Source: a virus
Virus record (IMG/VR): IMGVR_UViG_3300009374_000538
Span: 1 to 20,545 of that record
Reading direction: 5' to 3' (one strand)
DNA length: 20,545 bases
In this document: positions 14,270 to 20,545 of the stretch, one piece after another
Position numbering within the stretch: the first letter of the stretch is position 1
Layout of the letters: every line of letters starts with the position of its first letter
Translations under genes and position numbers: made by a program
The notes under the pieces: generated by a model
What the model was told of the DNA's origin: nothing
The model's database searches: none
What the model saw: only the letters and a program-made list of their open reading frames with translations

Positions 14270-14651
14270 AGTTACAGGAGCAGAAGTTATCGCCATAATG
14301 GATACAACCTTGACCGCTGTGACCATTGATCCTTTTATTACCGTGGCCAATCTGGTTGTGACGGAGAAACTGACTGATGCCGGGCATTCGGCGGCGTTGT
14401 TGAAGGAGATCGAACGGTGGCTGGCGGCGCATTTTGCTACGGTCAAAGATCCGCGTATCATGAATGAGAAAGCTGGCGATATGTCTGCCAAGTATGAAGT
14501 GGCGACGTTAGGAAAGGCGTTGGACGGGACCGTGTACGGTCAGACGGTCAAGGTGCTTGACTCCTCCGGGATACTCGCCAATGTAGGCAAGATGGCGGCA
14601 AAGTGGGAAACGATTGACAGTCCAAGTTATGATCCTGAGACGTCAAGTTAA
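14259..14651 (+). CDS. Head-tail connector (adaptor) protein
   Basis: A 130-residue protein with the helical pattern of phage head-tail adaptors (gp6/gp15-like): two N-terminal helices (VTGAEVIAIMD; DPFITVANLVVTEKL), LLKEIERWLAAHF with a conserved Trp, a DPRIM segment, MSAKYEV, and a C-terminal VKVLDSSGILANVGK. Such proteins form a ring under the portal that connects head to tail. The ATG at 14259 follows CAGGAGG at eight bases and lies within the end of the sulfotransferase gene. An in-frame start at 14214 is rejected as it has no ribosome site. Confidence 0.78.
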   Translation: MANRVTGAEVIAIMDTTLTAVTIDPFITVANLVVTEKLTDAGHSAALLKEIERWLAAHFATVKDPRIMNEKAGDMSAKYEVATLGKALDGTVYGQTVKVLDSSGILANVGKMAAKWETIDSPSYDPETSS

Positions 14652-14665
14652 AAGGAGACTGTGAT

Positions 14666-14962
14666 ATGGCAAAGAATGTAAGAGCAACGATAGCAGCAGC
14701 GGATACATTCACTGAATGGATTAGTCCAAGGGCCGGGAAAGGGATTGGCGGAGAGTTGAATTTGAGTATCTCTGGGACGTTTAGTGCAACCATCACTCTC
14801 CAGTGGCGGTTCGGATCTTCCGGCAGTGCGTTGGACGTGGAAGATTATACAGTGCCCTTTGAAGGATCTTTTGAGGAAATTGAAGAAGAAGTCCAATACA
14901 GGCTGGGCGCAAAGGCCGGGAATTATTCGTCTGGGTCGGCGGAAGTGAGGTTAAGCAAATGA
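14666..14962 (+). CDS. Small virion-associated protein of unknown function
   Basis: A 98-residue protein rich in Ser, Thr, Gly and beta-type residues. It contains GGELNLSISGTFSATITLQW and a closing YRLGAKAGNYSSGSAEVRLS, which reads like a beta-sandwich. Proteins of this pattern recur near head-tail genes in phages and are probably surface or fibre components; I recall the pattern only. ATG 14666 follows AAAGGAGA. The stop overlaps the next start (ATGA). Confidence 0.7.
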   Translation: MAKNVRATIAAADTFTEWISPRAGKGIGGELNLSISGTFSATITLQWRFGSSGSALDVEDYTVPFEGSFEEIEEEVQYRLGAKAGNYSSGSAEVRLSK

Positions 14963-15645
14963 GCGGACAAAGATTGCTTGGATTAGTTCGAGGGCTTTTG
15001 GCTCCTGGTATTGATTCCGCTGTGAACCGTTATATGCGGGATGTAATTGGAAACAAAAGTGATACTGTTGGCGGCGATTCAATTGTATCTCTGATAAAGA
15101 TACTGGACGCTGTGGCGGATCTTATACAGGCGGAAACGGACAAAATTGATTCTGCTGTAACAGACGGGTTGGCCGGGACTGTTAACAGTTTGACGTATAG
15201 GGTTCATGAGATTGAGAAACATTTCCATAACAACGATTGTTATTTTGGAGATGGAGGATCAAACGATCTGGCGGTCAATCTTACGGAGATTCAAATTGCG
15301 GCAGAGACCGGGCTGGCTTTTGGAAGTGAGCTTCAGATTCATGATGGGTCAACGATTATAGCCGGGATGACCAAATTGGATTTGGGGAAGATGCTTGTTA
15401 CAGCGATTAGCGCCACAAGCAAAGTATATCTTTTCCAATTTTGGGCCGGTGCTGGGGCGTTTGGAGACGCAACGCTGGTTTGTGAAGACGTTGGGTTTTT
15501 TCCAGCGTCAACAGGGCGTAGTGTTTCAATTCCGTTGCGATGTGCGCGTTTTAATATGTCTGATAAACTTTGGGTCAGATCTAAGTGTGAAACAAACGGG
15601 GCCACGTTGGATTTTCTGCCCGGCCTTCATGGATATGTAGCATAG
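14959..15645 (+). CDS. Virion-associated protein of unknown function
   Basis: A 228-residue protein. The first 85 residues are mostly helical (SIVSLIKILDAVADLIQAE) and could form a stalk or trimer. From about residue 90 the protein is beta-rich, with an HFHNNDCYFGDGG turn and Gly/Ala/Ser strands. This two-part design fits a small head or tail fibre, but there is no diagnostic motif. ATG 14959 overlaps the preceding stop by four bases, so the two are probably coupled and may work together. Function not recognised. Confidence 0.68.
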   Translation: MSGQRLLGLVRGLLAPGIDSAVNRYMRDVIGNKSDTVGGDSIVSLIKILDAVADLIQAETDKIDSAVTDGLAGTVNSLTYRVHEIEKHFHNNDCYFGDGGSNDLAVNLTEIQIAAETGLAFGSELQIHDGSTIIAGMTKLDLGKMLVTAISATSKVYLFQFWAGAGAFGDATLVCEDVGFFPASTGRSVSIPLRCARFNMSDKLWVRSKCETNGATLDFLPGLHGYVA

Positions 15646-15656
15646 GAAAACACATT

Positions 15657-16007
15657 ATGCCTTCAAACTTTTTAACTCGAAATCTGAAACAAACCGCCGT
15701 GTATTGGGGCAATCCGGTGTCGAACGGATACGGAGGATGGACGTTGGATTCTCCCGTGGAGATAAGTGTGCGGTGGGAGGATCGGAACGAGCTATTCACC
15801 AGCCCGGATGGCAGAGAAGAAGTTTCATCAGCGATCATCTACACGGCTCAGGACGTTGACATCGGTGGTTATCTGTTTCTGGGTGAACTCACGGATCTCT
15901 CCAGCAGCCAGTTGTATTCGGATGAAGACGACTCTTTCAAGATCCGGCAGTTTTCAAAATCTCCAAATCAACGGGTTAGTGGTTTTGCCCGGAAAGCGTT
16001 TTTGTAA
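15657..16007 (+). CDS. Head closure / head-tail joining protein
   Basis: A 116-residue protein. The opening QTAVYWGNPVSNGYGGWTL, the VRWEDRNELF segment and the closing NQRVSGFARKAFL match small head-closure (stopper) proteins, which plug the connector after DNA packaging. Its position between connector and tail completion genes agrees. AGGAAAA precedes the ATG. The stop overlaps the next gene's start (TAATG at 16005-16009). Confidence 0.75.
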   Translation: MPSNFLTRNLKQTAVYWGNPVSNGYGGWTLDSPVEISVRWEDRNELFTSPDGREEVSSAIIYTAQDVDIGGYLFLGELTDLSSSQLYSDEDDSFKIRQFSKSPNQRVSGFARKAFL

Positions 16008-16573
16008 TGGGCGGCAGATTAATCGGAACAGAAAAAGTACTTAAAAATCTCAACCGGGAGATTGGGAAAGTTGAAGGAGACGTGTTGGCTGGCGTTATTA
16101 CAGCGGCGTTATTTATCCGGGGCCGGTCTCAGGTGAAGACGCCTGTGGTTGAAGGTAATTTGCGAAATAGCGCATATGTGGTTTCCTCATCCGGTTCAAC
16201 AAATGCTGGATCCAGTCCTAAATTCACCGGGAGAGATTCCGGGAATATGGCCACACAGCATGTGGGAGAAATGACCAAACAACGAAACATTGCGAAACGA
16301 TCTTTGAAAAAATTCGGGCCAATGGCGTCAATTGGTTACAGCGCGGTGTATGCTTTGGCGGTTCACGAGAATCCAAGGGCCGGGAAGACAGGCGGATTTT
16401 CTCCCACAGGACAGAAGTATACAGCTGGGCGAAATCCGAGCGGCAGAAAAAGCACGCGCAAGGTTTTCTCCACAGTTGGGCAGTGGAAGTATTTGGAGAA
16501 TCCGTTGAACTCGAATAGCAAACGGGTTTTGGCTATCATTAAAAATAAAGCGAAAATCAGGGGCGGCGCATGA
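16007..16573 (+). CDS. HK97 gp10-like tail completion (minor capsid) protein
   Basis: A 188-residue basic protein. The N-terminal helix with a repeated hydrophobic spacing (VLKNLNREIGKVEGDVLAG), then VKTPVVEGNLRNSAYV, and ASIGYSAVYALAVHEN match the HK97 gp10 family, which completes the tail at its head-proximal end. The Gly/Ser/Lys-rich stretch after residue 125 is a probable surface loop. The next gene overlaps by four bases (ATGA at 16570). Confidence 0.78.
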   Translation: MGGRLIGTEKVLKNLNREIGKVEGDVLAGVITAALFIRGRSQVKTPVVEGNLRNSAYVVSSSGSTNAGSSPKFTGRDSGNMATQHVGEMTKQRNIAKRSLKKFGPMASIGYSAVYALAVHENPRAGKTGGFSPTGQKYTAGRNPSGRKSTRKVFSTVGQWKYLENPLNSNSKRVLAIIKNKAKIRGGA

Positions 16574-16956
16574 ATAGTCCTGCGGATGACATAAAAGATA
16601 TTCTTGAAGCGGCGGTGAGCAGTTGGAGTTTTGGAACTAACTTATTTGTTGCGTTGGAGCCACCGTCTCCCAACGAGGTCGTGAGCGTTTTTGATACAGG
16701 TGGCTTTGACCCAGACTCCAATACCGATTTGGAGAATCCAACTGTTATGGTGCGTGTTAGAGGAGATAGGGGTGGTTACACAGAGACTTATTCAAGGGCC
16801 AGAGACGTGAAGGACAATCTTCATGAACTCGCAAACGAGACGTGGAACGGCACAAGATATATAGGCATATGGCAGGTGGGCGATATTTTGTTCATTGGTA
16901 TGGATGAAAATGACCGCCCGGTCTTCACATTAAACTTTAGAATAATGAGAACGTAA
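16570..16956 (+). CDS. Tail terminator protein
   Basis: A 128-residue protein. SPADDIKDILE at the start, the NPTVMVRVRGD strand, an YSRARDVKDNLHEL helix and a C-terminal RPVFTLNFRIMR strand follow the alpha/beta layout of phage tail terminators (lambda gpU and DUF3168-like), which cap the tail and fix its length. Its place directly before the tail tube gene is canonical. ATG at 16570 overlaps the preceding stop. Confidence 0.75.
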   Translation: MNSPADDIKDILEAAVSSWSFGTNLFVALEPPSPNEVVSVFDTGGFDPDSNTDLENPTVMVRVRGDRGGYTETYSRARDVKDNLHELANETWNGTRYIGIWQVGDILFIGMDENDRPVFTLNFRIMRT

Positions 16957-16973
16957 AAAGAGGAGGACAAAAA

Positions 16974-17477
16974 ATGGAATTTATTAATCCAAAATTGATG
17001 TTTATTGTTTTATTACTGATTGCGGCGATTTGGTTTTGGAAAACCCAAATTGCATATACCACTAACGCAATTGCGGGCGTTGGAACCGTTTTCAAACGTG
17101 GAGACGGAACAAGCAGCGAAACATTCAACGCTGTATCGGAAGTTAACTCAATTACAGGACCAACAAAAAGCCGGGGCACAATTGATGTTACGTCTCTGGA
17201 TTCCACCGGAGGATACCGTGAATTTATTGCCAGCTTTCGGGATGCCGGGACGGTAGTGCTTAACATGAACTGGACAAGAGACGGGTTTGACGATTTGAAC
17301 GATGACTTTGAATCGGATTCAACCCGTAATTTCCAGATTGTGATGCCGGATACCGGAGAGACGACTTTTGATTTTGCCGCCTATGTGACGGATATTAATC
17401 AGGGCATTCCGTTTGACGATAAAATCACAATGGATGTGACGCTGAAGATCACCGGTCAGGTTACGCTGACTTCATAA
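16974..17477 (+). CDS. Major tail tube protein with an unexpected hydrophobic N-terminal segment
   Basis: A 167-residue protein. From about residue 31 it is a typical siphovirus tail tube: FKRGDGTSSETF (40-51), SITGPTKSRGTIDVTSLDST, YREFIASFRDAG, and a C-terminal DVTLKITGQVTL. The tube polymerises around the tape measure. The first 30 residues are atypical: LMFIVLLLIAAIWFW (8-22) is hydrophobic enough for a membrane helix, flanked by Lys7 and Lys23. The start is well supported by GAGGAGG upstream of ATG 16974, and no in-frame ATG follows the segment before the tube core, so it should be translated. A late start, processing, an assembly artefact or a real membrane anchor remain possible. Confidence 0.85.
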   Translation: MEFINPKLMFIVLLLIAAIWFWKTQIAYTTNAIAGVGTVFKRGDGTSSETFNAVSEVNSITGPTKSRGTIDVTSLDSTGGYREFIASFRDAGTVVLNMNWTRDGFDDLNDDFESDSTRNFQIVMPDTGETTFDFAAYVTDINQGIPFDDKITMDVTLKITGQVTLTS

Positions 17478-17524
17478 GGGTTGAAGAAGGAAACCAACTA
17501 ACCATAAAAAAAGGAGACAGGCGA

Positions 17525-17893
17525 ATGACTGAAACAAAATGTTTAAGCAAGGGTGATATTCTCAAGTCCAAGGATATTAAAATTGAGCGGGTGGAAGTTC
17601 CTGAGTGGGGTGGTCATACGTTCGTAAAAGTAATGTCCGGGATTGAGCGCGAGAATTATGAAGATTCAATCTTTGAGGTTTCCAAAGAAGGAACTAAAAG
17701 GAAACCTGGAAGTGTACGGGCAAAGCTGGTTGCCAAAACTATGTGCGATGAAAAAGGAAAACTTTTGTTTAATGAGTTAGAGATCCGGGATTTAGAAAAG
17801 AAATCTGGCAAGGCGCTGGATCGGGTTTTTGATTGTGCCAAAATTATAAACGGAATTGGCGCTGATACGGTGAAGGAAAACGCAAAAAACTAA
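17525..17893 (+). CDS. Tail assembly chaperone (lambda gpG-like)
   Basis: A 122-residue acidic/basic soluble protein between tail tube and tape measure genes, the invariant location of tail chaperones. It contains VPEWGGHTFVKVMSG, AKLVAKTMCDEKGKLLF and a C-terminal ALDRVFDCAKIINGI helix, like gpG/XkdN-type proteins that bind and solubilise the tape measure. It ends in a canonical slippery sequence followed at once by TAA, so a share of ribosomes should continue in the -1 frame to make a GT-like fusion with the next frame. Ribosome site AAAGGAGA upstream of ATG 17525. Confidence 0.82.
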   Translation: MTETKCLSKGDILKSKDIKIERVEVPEWGGHTFVKVMSGIERENYEDSIFEVSKEGTKRKPGSVRAKLVAKTMCDEKGKLLFNELEIRDLEKKSGKALDRVFDCAKIINGIGADTVKENAKN

Positions 17894-17943
17894 TTGAAAG
17901 GCCAGACCGGATGATGCTCCATAAACTGGCGCTGGCCTTTCAA
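17884..17943 (+). promoter_or_regulatory. Programmed -1 ribosomal frameshift signal (slippery heptamer plus stem-loop)
   Basis: A_AAA_AAC at 17884-17890 lies in the 0 frame of the chaperone gene (codons gca aaa aac) and the stop TAA follows directly. A perfect 12-base stem, ttgaaaggccag (17894-17905) with ctggcctttcaa (17932-17943), encloses a 26-base loop. Slipping back one base opens a frame that runs through to the stop at 18165. Both elements have the standard spacing of bacterial -1 signals. Confidence 0.85.
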
Positions 17944-18165
17944 CGAACGATTCCTGAGCTTGTAAAATCGATGGACAGCAACGAAATTGGAGAGTGGATT
18001 TCATATTTTCTTGCTGAACGGATGTTGGATGAAAAAGCGCACAAAAAGTCGCAGGAACCAAAGCAACAAACGTCTCAGGACCATATGGGGATTATGATGG
18101 CTTTGGCCGGTGGGAGTAAAGCTGGCAAAAGTAAAGGCAAAAAACGAATAGTGAGGAAACGATAA
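17911..18165 (+). CDS. Tail assembly chaperone extension (lambda gpT-like, made by -1 frameshift)
   Basis: The open frame with ATG at 17911 codes for 84 residues: MMLHKLALAFQRTIPELV at the start, then GEWISYFLAERML, then a basic tail. This is the gpT domain pattern. I infer it is mainly translated as the C-terminal part of a G-T fusion entered at 17890 through the slippery heptamer, which adds LIERPDR before the Met and gives about 213 residues in total. The fusion form recruits the tape measure to tube protein in lambda-type tails. Independent initiation at 17911 is possible (weak AAGG upstream). Confidence 0.8.
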   Translation: MMLHKLALAFQRTIPELVKSMDSNEIGEWISYFLAERMLDEKAHKKSQEPKQQTSQDHMGIMMALAGGSKAGKSKGKKRIVRKR

Positions 18166-20545
18166 ATGGCCAACATAGGATCGCTTGTTGCCCAGATAAA
18201 AGCCGACACGCAGGATTTAAAAAGAGGTATGACCGAAACAAAGTCAGCGGTCAGAGGGGCGGAAACTGGCGTCAATAACTCTATTGGCGGAATGAAGTTT
18301 GCTGCTATTGGTGTTGCTGCCACAGCTGCCGCTGGTGTTGTTGCTTTTCAAATGGGCCGGTTGGTGAAGTCGTCTTTAGGTGCTGCCAGCGATCTTGAAG
18401 AAGCTACCAGCAAGTTCGAAGCTGTATTCAGTAATTTGGCCCCCACAGATGTGATGGTTGATATTGCGGTCGGTGTTGAGGTTGATAAAACTGATATTGA
18501 GGGGAAGTTTGAAACCGCTTTTGCGGATATAAAGACGCCCGAAGTCGATGTCAACAAACTCACTATCAGTATTGACGACGTAAATGATTGGGTGGAGGTT
18601 TTAACAGATGGATACGCGATGTCTACCAAGGAAGCACGAACGTATTTGGGGGCGGTTCAGGATCTTCTTGTCCCCATGGGAGTGCTTCCTCAAGAAGCTG
18701 CTGTCTTATCCAATGAAATTGTCAAATTATCAGCCGATCTTGGTTCGTTTAATAACTTACCCACAGAAAAAGTTATGTTGGATATACAATCCGCTTTGGT
18801 GGGTAATTTCGAAACAATGAAAAAGTATGGGGTGGTGTTGAATGTGGCCCGGACGGAACAGGAAGCACTGTCCAGCGGATTAGCGAAAACAAAAGAGGAG
18901 GCACTTGACCCGGCCATCCGTGCTCAGGCGGCGTATAACTTAATCGTTAAAGGATCTGCGGCTGCAATTGGCGATATGGAACGGACCATGGACGGGTATG
19001 CAAATTCGCTCAAAGGCGCTGAAGCGGCGGCCAGCGAAGTGTCTGCCGGGCTTGGAAAAGATTTATTGCCGCTTGTTGCAGAATTGTTTCGTGAGTTTAC
19101 AGCGTTTTCTAAAAGTGAGGATTTCAAAGCTGCGTTGAGCGAATTGTCGAAAGATCTGGCTGAAGTGGGGCGTTTCGTTATTGCTATTGTGAAGCATATG
19201 CCCAAATTAATTTCGTTGGCCTTGGATCTTAAAAATATTATTTTTAAATTGCCCGGTGAAACGATTTATGATGTTATACACGCTGGGGTGTTATCTGCGA
19301 CAAAGGGAACGGATAAACTTCATGACGCTGAAAAAAGCCGGGCAAAAGGAGAATTGGCCCGAAGACGTTCCGCAAATAAAACGTGGGTGGATGCTCGCGC
19401 AAATATAACTTTAACATCAAAAGAAATCGATGAACTTTCAACGGGATTTGAAGACGCTGGACGTGTTGAAAAGAAATTTGTGGGCGATACTGTTCAGGGC
19501 GCTGCCAAAATGAAAGCTGCGCTTGAACAGGCTAATAAAGCTAAAATGAAAGCGTTGGCGGAAAGTGAAAAAGCAGCAGCGGAAGCAGCCCAAAAAGAAA
19601 TTGACGCGCTGGAAAAATTAGCGGCTGAAGCGTTGAAGGCTTACGAAAAAATTGTAGCTGCGCGCATGAAAGCTCGTGATGATGAATTTGAGATTGTCGA
19701 AGATATTGAATCCAGAATTCGAAAGGAGCGCAACGACAGTTTTGTTATAATGATTGGCGACATGAATCAACACACCGCCGATCTTAAAAAAGCGATGGAG
19801 GACTGGGCTAGAGAAGCAGATGTCATCAATGATGATATAGAAACAGCCAATAAACTTTCAGCGGAACAAATGGAATCTGATTTCAGTTCCGAGTTTTTGA
19901 ATGCTGTCAAAGAAGGTTTGGAGGGGTCTGTTAAGACGGGCGGAGAATGGCCCACGTGGCAAGAAGGGGTTGAAACAATCGCCAAAAGCGCAGCCACCGG
20001 GGCCAAAAGCGCATTGTCGAAATCGTTCTTTGTTGCCATTAAAGGGGACATGGACGGCTTCGAAGTGATCTGGCAAAGTTTTCTTGACGGTCTTTTGAAG
20101 TCCTTTACGGATACGGTGGCGGATCTCGTCGTAGGGGAGTTGGTTGAATTTGGCGGAAATCTCCTTTTTGATCTGGTTACGTCTTCTGCAGATGAAGGGC
20201 GCTGGAAAGTAAAGGAAGATCAAGTCATCAAAGTTCACGAAGGGGAAATGATCCTTCCAAAAGAAGTTTCAGAAACCTTGAGATCAGCGTTCAGCGGGGC
20301 TGGCCCGGCGTTGTCTCCGTCTTTAGATGCTGCGACAGCTTCAACAGCGGCAGCGGCGGCGTTCGGAAAGGGCGCAGGGCAATCGTTTGGGCTCTCAGCA
20401 GCGGCGTCTTTGGTTAGCATGGGAACGGTTCCGATTGCGGCTATTCCTTTAATGGGGCTAAAAGCTGTTCTCTCAGGTGTGTTAGGGGCAGGACAAGTTA
20501 CCTCCAGTGCGCAGGAGCTTGCGTCAAACCTCGTTGCGTCTGCGG
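18166..20545 (+). CDS. Tape measure protein (partial, runs off the window)
   Basis: 793 codons are open from ATG 18166 to the window edge with no stop. The ATG directly follows the chaperone stop behind GTGAGG. Residues 1-35 (SLVAQIKADTQDLKRGM) and a hydrophobic segment at about 45-66 open the protein. Residues about 70-330 fit the TMP family: FEAVFSN, YLGAVQDLLVPMG, LSADLGSFNNLPTEKV, GNFETMKKYGVVLN. A Lys/Ala/Glu-rich coiled coil spans about 440-520. WKVKEDQVIKVHEGEMILP near residue 690-710 recurs in tape measures, followed by an Ala-rich hydrophobic stretch. It sets tail length and forms the tail core. An extra segment of about 45 residues (93-138) interrupts the TMP domain. The C-terminus is missing. 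Confidence 0.85.
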   Translation, partial: MANIGSLVAQIKADTQDLKRGMTETKSAVRGAETGVNNSIGGMKFAAIGVAATAAAGVVAFQMGRLVKSSLGAASDLEEATSKFEAVFSNLAPTDVMVDIAVGVEVDKTDIEGKFETAFADIKTPEVDVNKLTISIDDVNDWVEVLTDGYAMSTKEARTYLGAVQDLLVPMGVLPQEAAVLSNEIVKLSADLGSFNNLPTEKVMLDIQSALVGNFETMKKYGVVLNVARTEQEALSSGLAKTKEEALDPAIRAQAAYNLIVKGSAAAIGDMERTMDGYANSLKGAEAAASEVSAGLGKDLLPLVAELFREFTAFSKSEDFKAALSELSKDLAEVGRFVIAIVKHMPKLISLALDLKNIIFKLPGETIYDVIHAGVLSATKGTDKLHDAEKSRAKGELARRRSANKTWVDARANITLTSKEIDELSTGFEDAGRVEKKFVGDTVQGAAKMKAALEQANKAKMKALAESEKAAAEAAQKEIDALEKLAAEALKAYEKIVAARMKARDDEFEIVEDIESRIRKERNDSFVIMIGDMNQHTADLKKAMEDWAREADVINDDIETANKLSAEQMESDFSSEFLNAVKEGLEGSVKTGGEWPTWQEGVETIAKSAATGAKSALSKSFFVAIKGDMDGFEVIWQSFLDGLLKSFTDTVADLVVGELVEFGGNLLFDLVTSSADEGRWKVKEDQVIKVHEGEMILPKEVSETLRSAFSGAGPALSPSLDAATASTAAAAAFGKGAGQSFGLSAAASLVSMGTVPIAAIPLMGLKAVLSGVLGAGQVTSSAQELASNLVASA

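Noticed and set aside
1-20545. CRISPR array, tRNA, insertion sequence, integrase or attachment site
   Set aside because: No regularly spaced repeats, cloverleaf, terminal inverted repeats with transposase, or recombinase motif were found by eye on either strand.

Overview
This window is a single-strand, tightly packed late (virion) gene cluster of a tailed bacteriophage or prophage. Every gene I can support is on the + strand. The gene order is the classical one: probable portal C-terminus, MuF-type head protein, protease with nested scaffold, decoration protein, HK97-fold major capsid protein, head-tail connector, head closure, tail completion, tail terminator, tail tube, G/GT tail chaperones, tape measure. 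One tube gene lies between the terminator and the chaperones and there is no sheath gene, so a long non-contractile (siphovirus-type) tail is inferred. Strong AGGAGG-type ribosome sites and standard stops point to a bacterial host. No host-specific marker, integrase, attachment site, tRNA or CRISPR array was seen, so host and lifestyle (temperate or lytic) stay open.

Layout: 1-2641 holds a truncated portal-like end, an unknown protein, a MuF protein fused to a C-terminal zinc-metallopeptidase-like domain, and a small Cys-containing protein. 2643-5817 is the capsid block: a DUF2213-type protease gene with two strong in-frame internal start sites (nested scaffold candidates), a decoration protein and the major capsid protein. 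5857-6186 is a small unknown gene. 6191-14269 is the most unusual part: eleven genes for glycan-type chemistry set inside the structural cluster. They are two MptE/DUF115-like proteins, a GT-D glycosyltransferase fused to a methyltransferase, an FkbM methyltransferase, a GT-A (GT2-like) glycosyltransferase, a frameshifted methyltransferase, another methyltransferase-like protein, and a sulfotransferase / glycosyltransferase / glycosyltransferase / sulfotransferase block. 14259-18165 returns to head-tail joining and tail genes, ending with a clear programmed -1 frameshift signal between the tail chaperones. 18166-20545 is the tape measure protein, which runs off the window.

How it may work together: all eleven neighbouring gene pairs from the first MptE-like gene to the head-tail connector overlap, and no promoter or terminator is visible between capsid and tail genes. 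The sugar-modifying enzymes would therefore be made with the virion proteins. The simplest hypothesis is that they build or transfer a methylated and sulfated glycan onto the particle itself (capsid, decoration or tail). Modifying the host surface late in infection is the main alternative. This is inference from family and context; no substrate can be read from sequence.
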